A stretch of DNA of 8,990 nucleotides, from assembly GCA_023139025.1 (NCBI GenBank), contig JAGLOH010000063.1, positions 1 to 8,990 on the forward strand. The letters are read 5' to 3'. Below, piece after piece: positions 1 through 6,335 of this stretch (position 1 is its first letter; each line of letters opens with the position of its first letter). The translations under genes were made by a program, and so were the position numbers. This DNA is from Candidatus Heimdallarchaeota archaeon (lineage in GTDB: Archaea; Asgardarchaeota; Heimdallarchaeia; Heimdallarchaeales; Heimdallarchaeaceae). The notes beneath the pieces were generated by a model that saw only the letters and a list, made by a program, of their open reading frames with translations, made no database searches and had not been told where the DNA came from.

Positions 1-606
1 CTGACTGGGCGTAATGAAACAGGTCTTCAACAGATTTGTAGCAAGTTGAAATCACTAGGGTGTGATTCCCATTATGGTGTGGGGGATGTGGGTATTGAAG
101 CCGATGTGGAAAGACATTTTCAAGATGTCAAAAAGAAATTAGGTGGTATTGATGTTCTATTTGCTAATGCTGGCGTTGGTTATTTTGGGAATCTTGAAGA
201 TTTAACAATTGAACAATATGATTCTCAGTTTAATACAAATGTTCGTGGAGTCTTCCTTTGGATTAACAAAGTTTTACCTCTATTAAGGAAACAAAATAGT
301 GGTCATGTAATTGTAACTTCATCCAATTTAGGGATGAAAACAGGAGCTAGATGTAGCCTTTATGCTGGAACTAAACATGCTGTACAAGCTATGGTCTGGT
401 GTTTAAGAGATGAACTAAAAGGTACTGGAGTAAAAGCAGCTACTATTAACCCTGGTTCAGTTGACACCCCTTGGTTTGATGGAAAAGAAGTCGATAGAAC
501 CAAAATGTTAGCGGTTGAAGATGTTGCAAAAGCAGTGCGTTTCATTATAGACCAAGATGAGACTAGTGATATAGATCATATTCTGCTTTTGCCAGGGAAG
601 GAGTAA
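1..606 (+). CDS. Short-chain dehydrogenase/reductase (SDR), 5' end cut by window edge
   Basis: NAD(P)-dependent oxidoreductase of the classical SDR family; substrate unknown. The frame is open from base 1, and its first residues (LTGRNETGL) already look like the end of Rossmann strand 2 with the Arg that often favours NADP. The first strand and the TGxxxGIG cofactor loop therefore lie upstream of the window, and the TTG at 46 is not a real start. Counting from the first base, the structural NAG motif is near residues 56-58 (FANAGVG). The catalytic triad is intact: Ser about 108 (TSSN), Tyr 121 and Lys 125 (YAGTK). NPGSVDTPW after strand 6 is the usual PG motif. About 201 codons are visible and the family usually has 230-250, so only about 30-40 residues are missing. 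The TAA stop is followed by pyrimidine-rich DNA and a separate GNAT gene 51 bp on. Family assignment is firm; specificity cannot be read. Confidence 0.93.
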   Translation: MTGRNETGLQQICSKLKSLGCDSHYGVGDVGIEADVERHFQDVKKKLGGIDVLFANAGVGYFGNLEDLTIEQYDSQFNTNVRGVFLWINKVLPLLRKQNSGHVIVTSSNLGMKTGARCSLYAGTKHAVQAMVWCLRDELKGTGVKAATINPGSVDTPWFDGKEVDRTKMLAVEDVAKAVRFIIDQDETSDIDHILLLPGKE

Positions 607-626
607 CCTTTCCTTCTCTATCTTAA

Positions 627-636
627 TTTTTTTAAG
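627..636 (+). promoter_or_regulatory. Putative TATA box of the tandem-GNAT gene
   Basis: A TTTTAA core (630-635) is centred about 25 bp before the ATG at 658, the spacing expected when transcription starts at or next to the start codon. No Shine-Dalgarno sequence precedes the ATG, which fits a leaderless mRNA. The assignment rests on spacing alone in AT-rich DNA. Confidence 0.4.
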
Positions 637-640
637 TGCT

Positions 641-649
641 CTTTTTTTG
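641..649 (+). terminator. Possible T-tract terminator after the SDR gene
   Basis: The spacer between the SDR stop and the GNAT start is strongly T-rich, with runs at 627-633 and 642-648. Archaeal RNA polymerase terminates at T-tracts without a hairpin, so this could end the SDR transcript. The same stretch also serves as the putative GNAT promoter, so the call is weak. Confidence 0.3.
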
Positions 650-657
650 TATCTCTT

Positions 658-1698
658 ATGTTAGATGAGTACAAAGTGGTTCTTTTTAATCCAAATGATG
701 TATCCAAACAATTACTTGATGCTTACTTAGTTTTCGATGAAGAAATAACCCTAGAGTTAGTCTCTGAACAAGGTCTAACCTCAAAGGAATCACGCAAGAA
801 GAATCTTAAGGTTCAAGATCCTACAAGAGATATCAGTCTTTGGCTCACTACCATAAATGTGAATGATGGTTTAGTCGTTGTTGGTTATTCAAGAATATCT
901 ATTCTCAATAAAAACTCACCAGCTTATAAGCAAAATGGGCATATTGCAAGATGTTCAATTCTAGTACTTTCGGATTATGCTAATAAGGGGATAGGTTCAG
1001 TTCTTCTAGAAAAAATTCATGAAAAGGCAATAGAATGTGATCAAGTAACAGATTTAATGTTTCATACTTTTAATGAATCTGGTTATTCTTTCTTAGAAAA
1101 GAAAGGAGCAAAACTTGTTCTAGAACAAAATAGATCTTATCTGAATTTATCTAAAATTGATTTGAACTTAATGAATAAGTGGAATACCATTGGAGAAAAG
1201 TTAGCAGAAGAAGAAAAAATAGACATGGTTGAAATTGAAGGCTCAATTCCAGAGCAGATAATTGAAGAATACGCTTCTCTCTATACTGAAATAATGAGCC
1301 AACAACCTTTAGGTTCTCTACAACTTCGTAATGTAACAACTCCAGATGTTCTTAGGTCAAGAGCTGAACACATGAAAAAGACCGATCAACATTGGCATAC
1401 TTTCCTAACAATTGAACATAATGGACAAATAAGTGGAATGACTGAATTTCATTATAGTTTCAATCAACCTGATATGATTTTTCAATTACTAACAGGAGTT
1501 AAAGATGAATATAGAAAACGTGGTATTGGAAAGTGGTTGAAAGCAAAAATGCTTTTTTATATGATTGAAAAATATCCGGAAGCTAAATTCATTGAAACCT
1601 CAAATACTGTAAATAATGAAGTTATGGTTTCTATAAATAGGAGAATGGGATTTTATGACAAGGAACCTCTAAAATTCTATGAATTAAAAATTATATAA
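658..1698 (+). CDS. Tandem-domain GNAT family N-acetyltransferase
   Basis: Probable acetyl-CoA-dependent N-acetyltransferase with two GNAT folds in one 346-residue chain. The N-terminal domain (about 1-165) has a motif A region at 97-120 with ANKGIG at 108-113, followed by a GNAT-like FLEKKGAKL segment near 145-153. The C-terminal domain (about 185-346) has a complete acetyl-CoA pyrophosphate loop, RKRGIG at 286-291, and the typical NRRMGF near 327-332. The first domain has Ala where the R/Q-x-x-G-x-G/A loop normally has Arg or Gln, so the second domain is the better candidate for catalysis. This recalls two-domain GNATs such as MshD, in which the C-terminal domain is the active one. The substrate is unknown. 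The gene has its own candidate promoter and looks leaderless. It ends 14 bp from the convergent GTPase gene. Confidence 0.88.
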   Translation: MLDEYKVVLFNPNDVSKQLLDAYLVFDEEITLELVSEQGLTSKESRKKNLKVQDPTRDISLWLTTINVNDGLVVVGYSRISILNKNSPAYKQNGHIARCSILVLSDYANKGIGSVLLEKIHEKAIECDQVTDLMFHTFNESGYSFLEKKGAKLVLEQNRSYLNLSKIDLNLMNKWNTIGEKLAEEEKIDMVEIEGSIPEQIIEEYASLYTEIMSQQPLGSLQLRNVTTPDVLRSRAEHMKKTDQHWHTFLTIEHNGQISGMTEFHYSFNQPDMIFQLLTGVKDEYRKRGIGKWLKAKMLFYMIEKYPEAKFIETSNTVNNEVMVSINRRMGFYDKEPLKFYELKII

Positions 1699-1712
1699 GA
1701 TAGTTTTCTCAT

Positions 1713-2279
1713 CTAAACTGCATACAGTTTCTTTAGTAGAACTTCTCGCGATAGAGATTGAAATGCTCTTTTTACTCCAATACCCTCAATGGCTATTGTT
1801 TCATAAACAGGTATATTTGCTCCCAAATCAAGAGCATCTACCAATTCTTTTTTTGGCATTGCATCAGGAGCATCTCTCTTGTTAAGTGCAATAACAATGG
1901 GCGTTTCTGTTCCAATTTTATCTCCCAGTTCATTTTTCAGTTCCTCAGCAGATTCTACATTATCTGCTAACATTGCTCGAGATGAGTCTGCTACAAATAG
2001 TAATCCATCCACTCCCTTTAACACCAGAGACCTTTGATGTCTATGTCTTCTTTGTCCTGCTACTGTGTATATGTCTAGTATCACTGAAGATGTTGCCATA
2101 AAAGGACTGAAATCAAAATAGATAGTTCTTCCTGATGGATCTTCTATGCTATTCAGTCCCCCCTTCTTTATTCCAGTAACATCGGTGTGAAGTTTCTTCA
2201 GTAGTGTAGTCTTGCCAGCTAAGCTTGGTCCTACAAAGACCAACTTAAAATGCATTTTTCCTGATGCGTCTTTTCTCAT
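1713..2279 (-). CDS. MglA-like small Ras-superfamily GTPase
   Basis: Cytoplasmic GTP-dependent molecular switch, 188 residues, a single G domain. The P-loop is GPSLAGKTT (17-25), the G4 motif is NKRD (133-136), and G5 lies in ETIAIEGIGV (160-169). Several features are those of the MglA group rather than Rab, Ras or Arf. RTIYFDF at 51-57 matches the MglA switch I, where the Arg acts as an intrinsic finger. The G3 region is YTVAGQ (71-76), with Thr in place of the DxxG Asp, as in MglA's TVPGQ. The following LKGVDGLLFVADS is also typical. Gln76 is in the catalytic position. The chosen ATG has GAGG five bases upstream (2285-2288); Met9 is a possible alternative but has poor SD spacing. The gene follows a roadblock/LC7 gene 47 bp upstream and is probably co-transcribed with it. 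There is no lipidation motif or membrane segment. The family is sure; the pathway is not known. Confidence 0.93.
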   Translation of the reverse strand: MRKDASGKMHFKLVFVGPSLAGKTTLLKKLHTDVTGIKKGGLNSIEDPSGRTIYFDFSPFMATSSVILDIYTVAGQRRHRHQRSLVLKGVDGLLFVADSSRAMLADNVESAEELKNELGDKIGTETPIVIALNKRDAPDAMPKKELVDALDLGANIPVYETIAIEGIGVKRAFQSLSREVLLKKLYAV

Positions 2280-2326
2280 CTTTTCCTCATCAACTTTTCA
2301 ATGATGTCTCCGTATGTAAGGCCTTC

Positions 2327-2626
2327 TTAACTTTTTTCTCTCAATACAATTAGAACATAATCATTTTCAGGAGCAACTAAAATTTCTCCATGACTTGTAT
2401 CTAGGGTGAAGAAATTCAATTCTCCTTCATTTAGTTCAGTAACAACTGCCTTTGCCCTACCTACAAGTGATGCAACTAGAGCTGACACATTTTCTCTCAT
2501 TTCCATGCTAAGATTTTGTGTGCTAGAAATTGGCAGTCCATCATTACTAGTGATTATTACTCCCCTTACTCCCGGATGCGACTCTAAGGATTTTAAAGTC
2601 TCTTCAAATTGTTTTTGTGATATCAT
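2327..2626 (-). CDS. Roadblock/LC7 domain protein (MglB-like)
   Basis: A 99-residue single-domain roadblock/LC7 protein. Members form dimers that bind Ras-like GTPases and can act as GAPs, exchange factors or scaffolds; MglB is the GAP of MglA in bacteria. Visible hallmarks are the initial helix (about 4-16), GVRGVIITSNDGLPISS (19-35) forming the first strands, the long central helix (about 41-64, ENVSALVASLVGRAK), and the closing strands FFTLDTSHGEILVAPE and YVLIVLRE. It is shorter than bacterial MglB (about 160 residues in Myxococcus) and has no extension. The start is secured by AGGAG eight bases upstream. It is first in a minus-strand operon with the MglA-like GTPase, so the GTPase is its likely partner; that partnership is inferred from gene order. 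Confidence 0.93.
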   Translation of the reverse strand: MISQKQFEETLKSLESHPGVRGVIITSNDGLPISSTQNLSMEMRENVSALVASLVGRAKAVVTELNEGELNFFTLDTSHGEILVAPENDYVLIVLREKS

Positions 2627-2634
2627 TCGATATT

Positions 2635-2639
2635 CTCCT
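2635..2639 (-). promoter_or_regulatory. Shine-Dalgarno site of the roadblock gene
   Basis: On the minus strand this reads AGGAG, eight bases before the ATG at 2626. It matches the archaeal 16S anti-SD and decides the start codon. It implies a leadered mRNA, unlike the apparently leaderless genes elsewhere in the window. Confidence 0.75.
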
Positions 2640-2687
2640 TTAATTCGGTACCAGTTTAATTAATTTTCTTTAAAGATATTAATTCTA

Positions 2688-2694
2688 TTATATA
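2688..2694 (-). promoter_or_regulatory. Putative TATA box of the roadblock-GTPase operon
   Basis: On the minus strand it reads TATATAA. A start site about 25 bases downstream would fall near 2666 and give a 5' leader of about 40 nt that includes the SD at 2635-2639. It is the best TATA match in this intergenic region. Confidence 0.5.
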
Positions 2695-2714
2695 CTTATT
2701 ATGAATCATTTTTA

Positions 2715-2732
2715 AAAACTTATGATAGTTTT
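2715..2732. repeat. Inverted repeat in the divergent promoter region
   Basis: Perfect 6-bp arms AAAACT and AGTTTT flank TATGAT. The element lies about 20 bp upstream of the TATA box of the roadblock operon, where an archaeal activator could bind. A second, shorter palindrome (GTTA-AAAA-TAAC, 2780-2791) lies nearer the isoaspartate methyltransferase gene. Both are AT-rich, so chance is possible. Confidence 0.3.
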
Positions 2733-2826
2733 CAGTATCAAGAAATGTTTTTCTGGTTAGTTCTTATAGTTTTTTAAATGTTAAAAATAACAATTCACCA
2801 AAATATACATTAAGGTCAAAAATTTC

Positions 2827-2834
2827 TATAAATT
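2827..2834 (+). promoter_or_regulatory. Putative TATA box of the isoaspartate methyltransferase gene
   Basis: TATAAATT is centred about 20 bp before the ATG at 2851 and about 32 bp before the in-frame ATG at 2863. The usual 25-bp spacing would put the transcript start near 2855, which favours translation from the second ATG. Confidence 0.45.
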
Positions 2835-2850
2835 AATCGAATCATTACCC

Positions 2851-3543
2851 ATGTTGTTTCTAATGACAGTTGACGAAAACATAATCGAGGAGAAGAAAAA
2901 GGTTCTCTCTAAACTTCGTTTTCACGATATTTCTTTTACAAATAGGATGATAGATGCCTTCATGAATGTTCCTCGGGAAGAATTTGTATTAGAAAGACAT
3001 AGAAACAGAGCTTACGTGGATACGCCCCTACCCATTCTCTCAGGGCAAACAATTAGTGCAATCCACATGGTTATGATTTATATTTCTCCTAAATGTACTG
3101 ATCCAAAAGTAGGAGATAAAATCCTTGAAGTTGGAGCTGGAAGTGGATATAATGCGGCCATGTTCGCAGAAATGGTAGCTCCAAAAAATTCTTCTAATCC
3201 TGGTCATGTTTATGCTAGTGAGATAATTCCTGAACTTGCTGAGTTTGCTAAAAAAAATATTGAAACAACAGGTTATTCTGATCTCGTAACAATTATTCAA
3301 TCAGACGGTGGTTTGGGTTATCTCGAAGAAGCTCCTTATGATATTATCTCTGTTGCAGCGGCTAGTAAAAGAGTGCCTCCTCCTTTGTTAGAGCAGCTGA
3401 AAGTAGGTGGGATTCTTGTTTTACCCCTTGGAAGAATGTTTTACCAAGAACTGGTTATAATAAAAAGAGAATCTGAAGACAAATATTCGGAGAAAAAAAT
3501 GGGTGGAGTTGCATTTGTACCCTTAACTGGAAAATATGGCTAA
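2851..3543 (+). CDS. pcm: Protein-L-isoaspartate O-methyltransferase
   Basis: Cytosolic repair enzyme that transfers a methyl group from S-adenosylmethionine to the abnormal carboxyl of L-isoaspartyl residues in aged proteins. The 230-residue chain has the family order: VPREEF (40-45), the substrate-binding segment LPILSGQTISAIHMV (60-74), SAM motif I ILEVGAGSGY (91-100), an acidic residue after the next strand (SEIIPELA), the QSDGGLGY region, PPPLLEQLKVGG, and the C-terminal GGVAFVPLTGKYG. One oddity is TISAIH where the family has TISxPH: the usual proline is Ile71, but Ser69 and His72 are kept. The first four residues (MLFL) are unlike other members and the promoter spacing favours Met5 (2863), so the true start may be 12 bases later. 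It is divergent from the roadblock-GTPase operon and 63 bp upstream of the FEN1 gene. Identification is firm. Confidence 0.95.
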   Translation: MLFLMTVDENIIEEKKKVLSKLRFHDISFTNRMIDAFMNVPREEFVLERHRNRAYVDTPLPILSGQTISAIHMVMIYISPKCTDPKVGDKILEVGAGSGYNAAMFAEMVAPKNSSNPGHVYASEIIPELAEFAKKNIETTGYSDLVTIIQSDGGLGYLEEAPYDIISVAAASKRVPPPLLEQLKVGGILVLPLGRMFYQELVIIKRESEDKYSEKKMGGVAFVPLTGKYG

Positions 3544-3594
3544 TTTTCTTCTTTTAGGCAAGTTTTTTAACTAAAATATAGAAATTAACATGCT

Positions 3595-3600
3595 AGGTGA
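3595..3600 (+). promoter_or_regulatory. Shine-Dalgarno site of the FEN1 gene
   Basis: AGGTGA lies six bases before the ATG at 3607 and matches six positions of the archaeal AGGAGGTGAT consensus. It confirms the start, which also gives the family N-terminus MGVKKISDLF. AT-rich blocks at 3563-3580 could supply a promoter, but no single TATA box is convincing. Confidence 0.7.
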
Positions 3601-3606
3601 ACACTT

Positions 3607-4644
3607 ATGGGTGTCAAAAAAATAAGCGATCTTTTTCAAGGAACCCCCATCGATTTAGACCATCTGAGACAAAAGAAGTTAGCAGTGGATGCTTACAATA
3701 TAATCTACCAGTTTCTAGCTTCTATTCGTGGATATGATGGAGGTCTCTTAACAGATTCAGAAGGAGTGGTAACTAGTCATCTATCTGGTCTGTTGTACAG
3801 AAATGCAAAATTGATTGAAAAAGGAATTCAGCTAGTCTATGTTTTTGATGGAAAACCATCCCAACTAAAGAGAGAGGAAATTAAAAGAAGAGCTGCAGTC
3901 AAACAAAAAGCTAGAGAAGAACTTGAAGAAGCATTGGAAAGAGGTGATATGGAAAGAGCTCGTACAGTAGCCCAAAGAACTAGTAAACTTACAAAACCTA
4001 TGGTTGAGGATAGTAAGAAACTTTTATCCCTAATGGGAATTCCTGTAGTTGAATCACCTCAAGAAGGTGAATCACAAGCTGCTTATTTAGTAAGAAAAAA
4101 CAAAGTTTATGCTGTCGCATCTCAGGACTATGACAGTTTACTTTTCGGTTCTCCTATTTTGATAAGGAACCTTACTTTATCTGGAAGAAGAAAACTTCCT
4201 CGAACTAATAGGTTCATTACAATAAATGTTGAACTCTACAATCAAAGAGATTTACTTCAATCTCTTGAAATCACAAGAGAACAGCTTATTGATCTATCCA
4301 TTTTAATTGGTACAGACTTCAACCCAGATGGTGTCAAAGGAGTTGGACCCAAAACAGCTTACAAATATATTAAACAACATGGAAACTTAGAAACAGTTCT
4401 GGAAAATGAAACCAAAATAGTGTTTGATGCTGATTATGAAGCAATAAGAGACATTTTCCTTAATCCTCCACTAGTTGAAGATGTTAACCTAAAATTCAAA
4501 TCGATAGATGTTGAAGGAACAGTTGAGTTTCTATGTGAAGAGCGCGGATTTGCAAAAGAAAGAGTAATTAACACTCTCCAAAGAGCAAAGAAAGGGCAAG
4601 AAACTGCTTTGAAGCAGAAAAGTCTTGACGCATTTTTTGGTTGA
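3607..4644 (+). CDS. fen: Flap endonuclease 1 (FEN1/XPG family)
   Basis: Structure-specific nuclease that removes 5' flaps during Okazaki-fragment maturation and repair. At 345 residues it has the usual archaeal length. The N region starts MGVKKISDLF and contains metal ligand Asp28 (VDAYN) and Asp81 (VFDGKP). The helical clamp region (about 85-130) is rich in Lys, Arg and Glu. The I region supplies Glu153 and Glu155 (QEGESQAA; the family usually has EGEAQAA), Asp174 and Asp176 (SQDYDSLLFG), and Asp237 at the start of the helix-two-turn-helix GTDFNPDGVKGVGPKTA. The C-terminus QKSLDAFF (337-344) is a canonical PIP box for binding the PCNA clamp. All catalytic acidic residues are present. The stop codon overlaps the start of the next gene by one base, so the methyltransferase is probably translated by coupling with FEN1. 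Confidence 0.97.
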   Translation: MGVKKISDLFQGTPIDLDHLRQKKLAVDAYNIIYQFLASIRGYDGGLLTDSEGVVTSHLSGLLYRNAKLIEKGIQLVYVFDGKPSQLKREEIKRRAAVKQKAREELEEALERGDMERARTVAQRTSKLTKPMVEDSKKLLSLMGIPVVESPQEGESQAAYLVRKNKVYAVASQDYDSLLFGSPILIRNLTLSGRRKLPRTNRFITINVELYNQRDLLQSLEITREQLIDLSILIGTDFNPDGVKGVGPKTAYKYIKQHGNLETVLENETKIVFDADYEAIRDIFLNPPLVEDVNLKFKSIDVEGTVEFLCEERGFAKERVINTLQRAKKGQETALKQKSLDAFFG

Positions 4645-5918
4645 TGATTCAAATGTCTTCTAAATACACAATTTTTGTTAAACTTGGTTCGAACAAAGAT
4701 TTATCAAAATTGGAGTTATCTGTTTTGTTAAAAAAATTAGGTGTAGAAGATGTTGCTTTCACTGAATGGATGGATTATATTCTATTAAAGCTAAACAGAA
4801 ATAATTTTACAAAATTCTTTAAAATTCTCGACTATACTGGGAGTATAGTAAAAGCAGGATACTTGAATTCTGAAGTGAATATTGATAAGGAAGACATCTG
4901 GAAACTGAAACTAAAAGATCATTTAATTATGAACATAGAAAAATTTTCATCTGAGAAAAATAAATCATTAAAAATTGCCTTGGATGTTCAAGCAAAAAAC
5001 ATCGAGTTACGTAATAGGATTATCAATTTCATCAGAACAACTATCATAAATTATTCAAAAGAAGTGAAGATTCAAACAAAGATTATTGGAATGAAAAAAA
5101 CCTATTCAGAGATAACACCTTTTCAGTTTTACAAGGAGAATTTTTCCAAGAGAGGATTTGAAGTAATAAGTTTCAGCATAAAGTCCAAACTTATCTTTGG
5201 TATAACAAAATGGGTTACTAATCCTTTACTAGATATAAAACAAGATGAAAGGCGTCAAACAAGACTTTTTACTCATGGAACATCAATTAAACTAGCTCGA
5301 ACACTTGTTTTTCTCTCTGAGGTTTCTAAAGATGGATTGTTGCTAGATCCCTTCTGTGGAACAGGTACTATACTTATTGAAGCACTTAAACGAAAAATGC
5401 AGACAATAGGTGTGGATAAAGACCCTAAATGCTTCAGAGCTTCTAAGGATAATCTCAATGCTTTCAGTCTTCAATACCCTGCAAAAGCAAAAATGAAAGA
5501 CAAATGGGTAGTTTATAGTCAAGATTCAAGAGATTTGGGGAAAATTTTGAAAGAGAAAAATCTTGATACTATTGTCACCGAACCATATCTTGGACCTTTC
5601 TTGAAGCAATTACCTTCAATTGAAGAAGCTAAAGAAACTATGAAAACTCTCGAAAAGTTATACATCAGAGTGCTGAGAGAATGTTCCAATCTTCTAAAGG
5701 ATACTGGGAAAATTATATTCATACTTCCAGTATATCACTACTCAGATAAACTTGAAGTGCATCCCGATATAGAAAAAATAGCTAGTCAGTGTTCCTTAAT
5801 CAAACAAGAATCAAGTAAATTTTTCCATGTTTCTCTCCCTTTACAAATAGGGCGAAAACACAATATCATTAATAGATATCTAACTATTTTCACAAAACAA
5901 TTGAACGAAACAAGATGA
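4644..5918 (+). CDS. Trm11/Trm-G10-family SAM-dependent RNA methyltransferase
   Basis: Predicted SAM-dependent nucleic-acid N-methyltransferase, most likely acting on tRNA; Trm-G10 relatives make N2-methylguanosine at tRNA position 10. Numbered from the ATG at 4644 (424 residues), the N-terminal 170 residues form a lysine-rich, THUMP-like RNA-binding half. A linker DERRQTRLF and IKLARTLVFLSEV lead into the Rossmann methylase. Motif I is LLDPFCGTGT (233-242) and the SAM-ribose acidic residue is Asp258 (GVDKD). The catalytic motif is TEPYLGP (312-318) instead of the usual DPPY, so the exact reaction is uncertain. The C-terminus has RKHNIINRYLTIF. The ATG overlaps the FEN1 stop as TGATG; a TTG at 4641 or the ATG at 4653 are alternatives. 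The gene ends 25 bp from a convergent regulator. Family is good, substrate inferred. Confidence 0.85.
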   Translation: MIQMSSKYTIFVKLGSNKDLSKLELSVLLKKLGVEDVAFTEWMDYILLKLNRNNFTKFFKILDYTGSIVKAGYLNSEVNIDKEDIWKLKLKDHLIMNIEKFSSEKNKSLKIALDVQAKNIELRNRIINFIRTTIINYSKEVKIQTKIIGMKKTYSEITPFQFYKENFSKRGFEVISFSIKSKLIFGITKWVTNPLLDIKQDERRQTRLFTHGTSIKLARTLVFLSEVSKDGLLLDPFCGTGTILIEALKRKMQTIGVDKDPKCFRASKDNLNAFSLQYPAKAKMKDKWVVYSQDSRDLGKILKEKNLDTIVTEPYLGPFLKQLPSIEEAKETMKTLEKLYIRVLRECSNLLKDTGKIIFILPVYHYSDKLEVHPDIEKIASQCSLIKQESSKFFHVSLPLQIGRKHNIINRYLTIFTKQLNETR

Positions 5919-5927
5919 AATTCTCAT

Positions 5928-5941
5928 ATTTTATTTTGTTA
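5928..5941 (+). terminator. Putative T-rich terminator after the methyltransferase gene
   Basis: The 25-bp gap between the two convergent genes is dominated by T-runs (TATTTTATTTTG). This is consistent with intrinsic archaeal termination of the fen-methyltransferase transcript. Confidence 0.4.
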
Positions 5942-5943
5942 TT

Positions 5944-6225
5944 TTAGTCTTCTCCGACGGCTAAAAAGTGCATGTCTTTGGTCATCGCTTGAATTCTACG
6001 TTTAGTTTTTGATATCCAGCCAACATGGACCAAGCCTTGATTTTCTAGTGTCATTAAAGCTTTATTGAGTTCACTATCTGAAAAGTCTCCATACATATCT
6101 CTTAATGAATTTTCTAAATCGTTTTCTATAATTACCCCTCCTCTTTTTTCGAGGATTGCTAAAATACACGATTTAAGTGGTGTAACCTTCCACATGTTGT
6201 TTTTGTTCATGAAATACATTTTCAT
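5944..6225 (-). CDS. Small winged-helix DNA-binding protein
   Basis: Predicted transcription regulator with a winged helix-turn-helix fold, at most 93 residues. The pattern is helix 1 (about 16-27, PLKSCILAILEK), a G-G turn, helix 2 (about 34-44), then SDSELNKALMTLENQGLV (49-66) as recognition helix, and a basic hairpin KTKRRIQ (73-79) as the wing. There is no effector domain. I do not recognise a named family, only the general archaeal wHTH type. Four in-frame Met codons occur in the first 11 residues. A TTTAAA box centred 25 bp before Met6 (ATG at 6208-6210) makes that the likely leaderless start; the outermost Met is given as the boundary. A perfect palindrome lies exactly between this box and Met6, suggesting autoregulation. 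The gene diverges from the membrane ferredoxin pair, which it might also control. Confidence 0.8.
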   Translation of the reverse strand: MKMYFMNKNNMWKVTPLKSCILAILEKRGGVIIENDLENSLRDMYGDFSDSELNKALMTLENQGLVHVGWISKTKRRIQAMTKDMHFLAVGED

Positions 6226-6231
6226 GTATTT
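6212..6231. promoter_or_regulatory. Palindromic putative operator of the winged-helix gene
   Basis: Perfect 8-bp arms AAATACAT and ATGTATTT are separated by TTTC. The element sits directly downstream of the TTTAAA box (6233-6238) and ends one base before the Met6 codon at 6210. A dimeric repressor bound here would block the transcription start. If translation began at Met1 the palindrome would partly encode the first residues. Confidence 0.55.
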
Positions 6232-6232
6232 G

Positions 6233-6238
6233 TTTAAA
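6233..6238 (-). promoter_or_regulatory. Putative TATA box of the winged-helix gene
   Basis: TTTAAA is centred about 25 bp upstream of the Met6 codon (6208-6210) on the minus strand, the spacing of a leaderless archaeal promoter. No SD precedes any of the candidate start codons. Confidence 0.45.
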
Positions 6239-6335
6239 TGCCTTGTGATTGAGAAAAAAAACTGTTCTTAGTGTTCCTTTTTACATTAGGGAAGTTTTTT
6301 TGTAATACTAAACAAAGACTTCACGCAAAGCAAAA

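Noticed and set aside
46..48. TTG as the start of the SDR gene
   Set aside because: The frame is open to base 1 and the residues before TTG (TGRNETGLQQ) are recognisable SDR sequence, so the gene starts upstream of the window.
1713..2279. GTPase as a eukaryote-like Rab or Arf
   Set aside because: It lacks the DxxGQ/WDTAGQ of Rab and the Arf switch signatures; Thr in G3 and the RTIYFDF switch I fit MglA.
2406..2663. 85-residue plus-strand reading frame over the roadblock gene
   Set aside because: It is a shadow of the roadblock coding sequence, which has a clear domain match and a good SD.
6291..6322. Hairpin GAAGT...ACTTC between the winged-helix and membrane-protein genes
   Set aside because: Only five base pairs in the arms and a loop of over 20 bases; no stable extension, so chance is likely.
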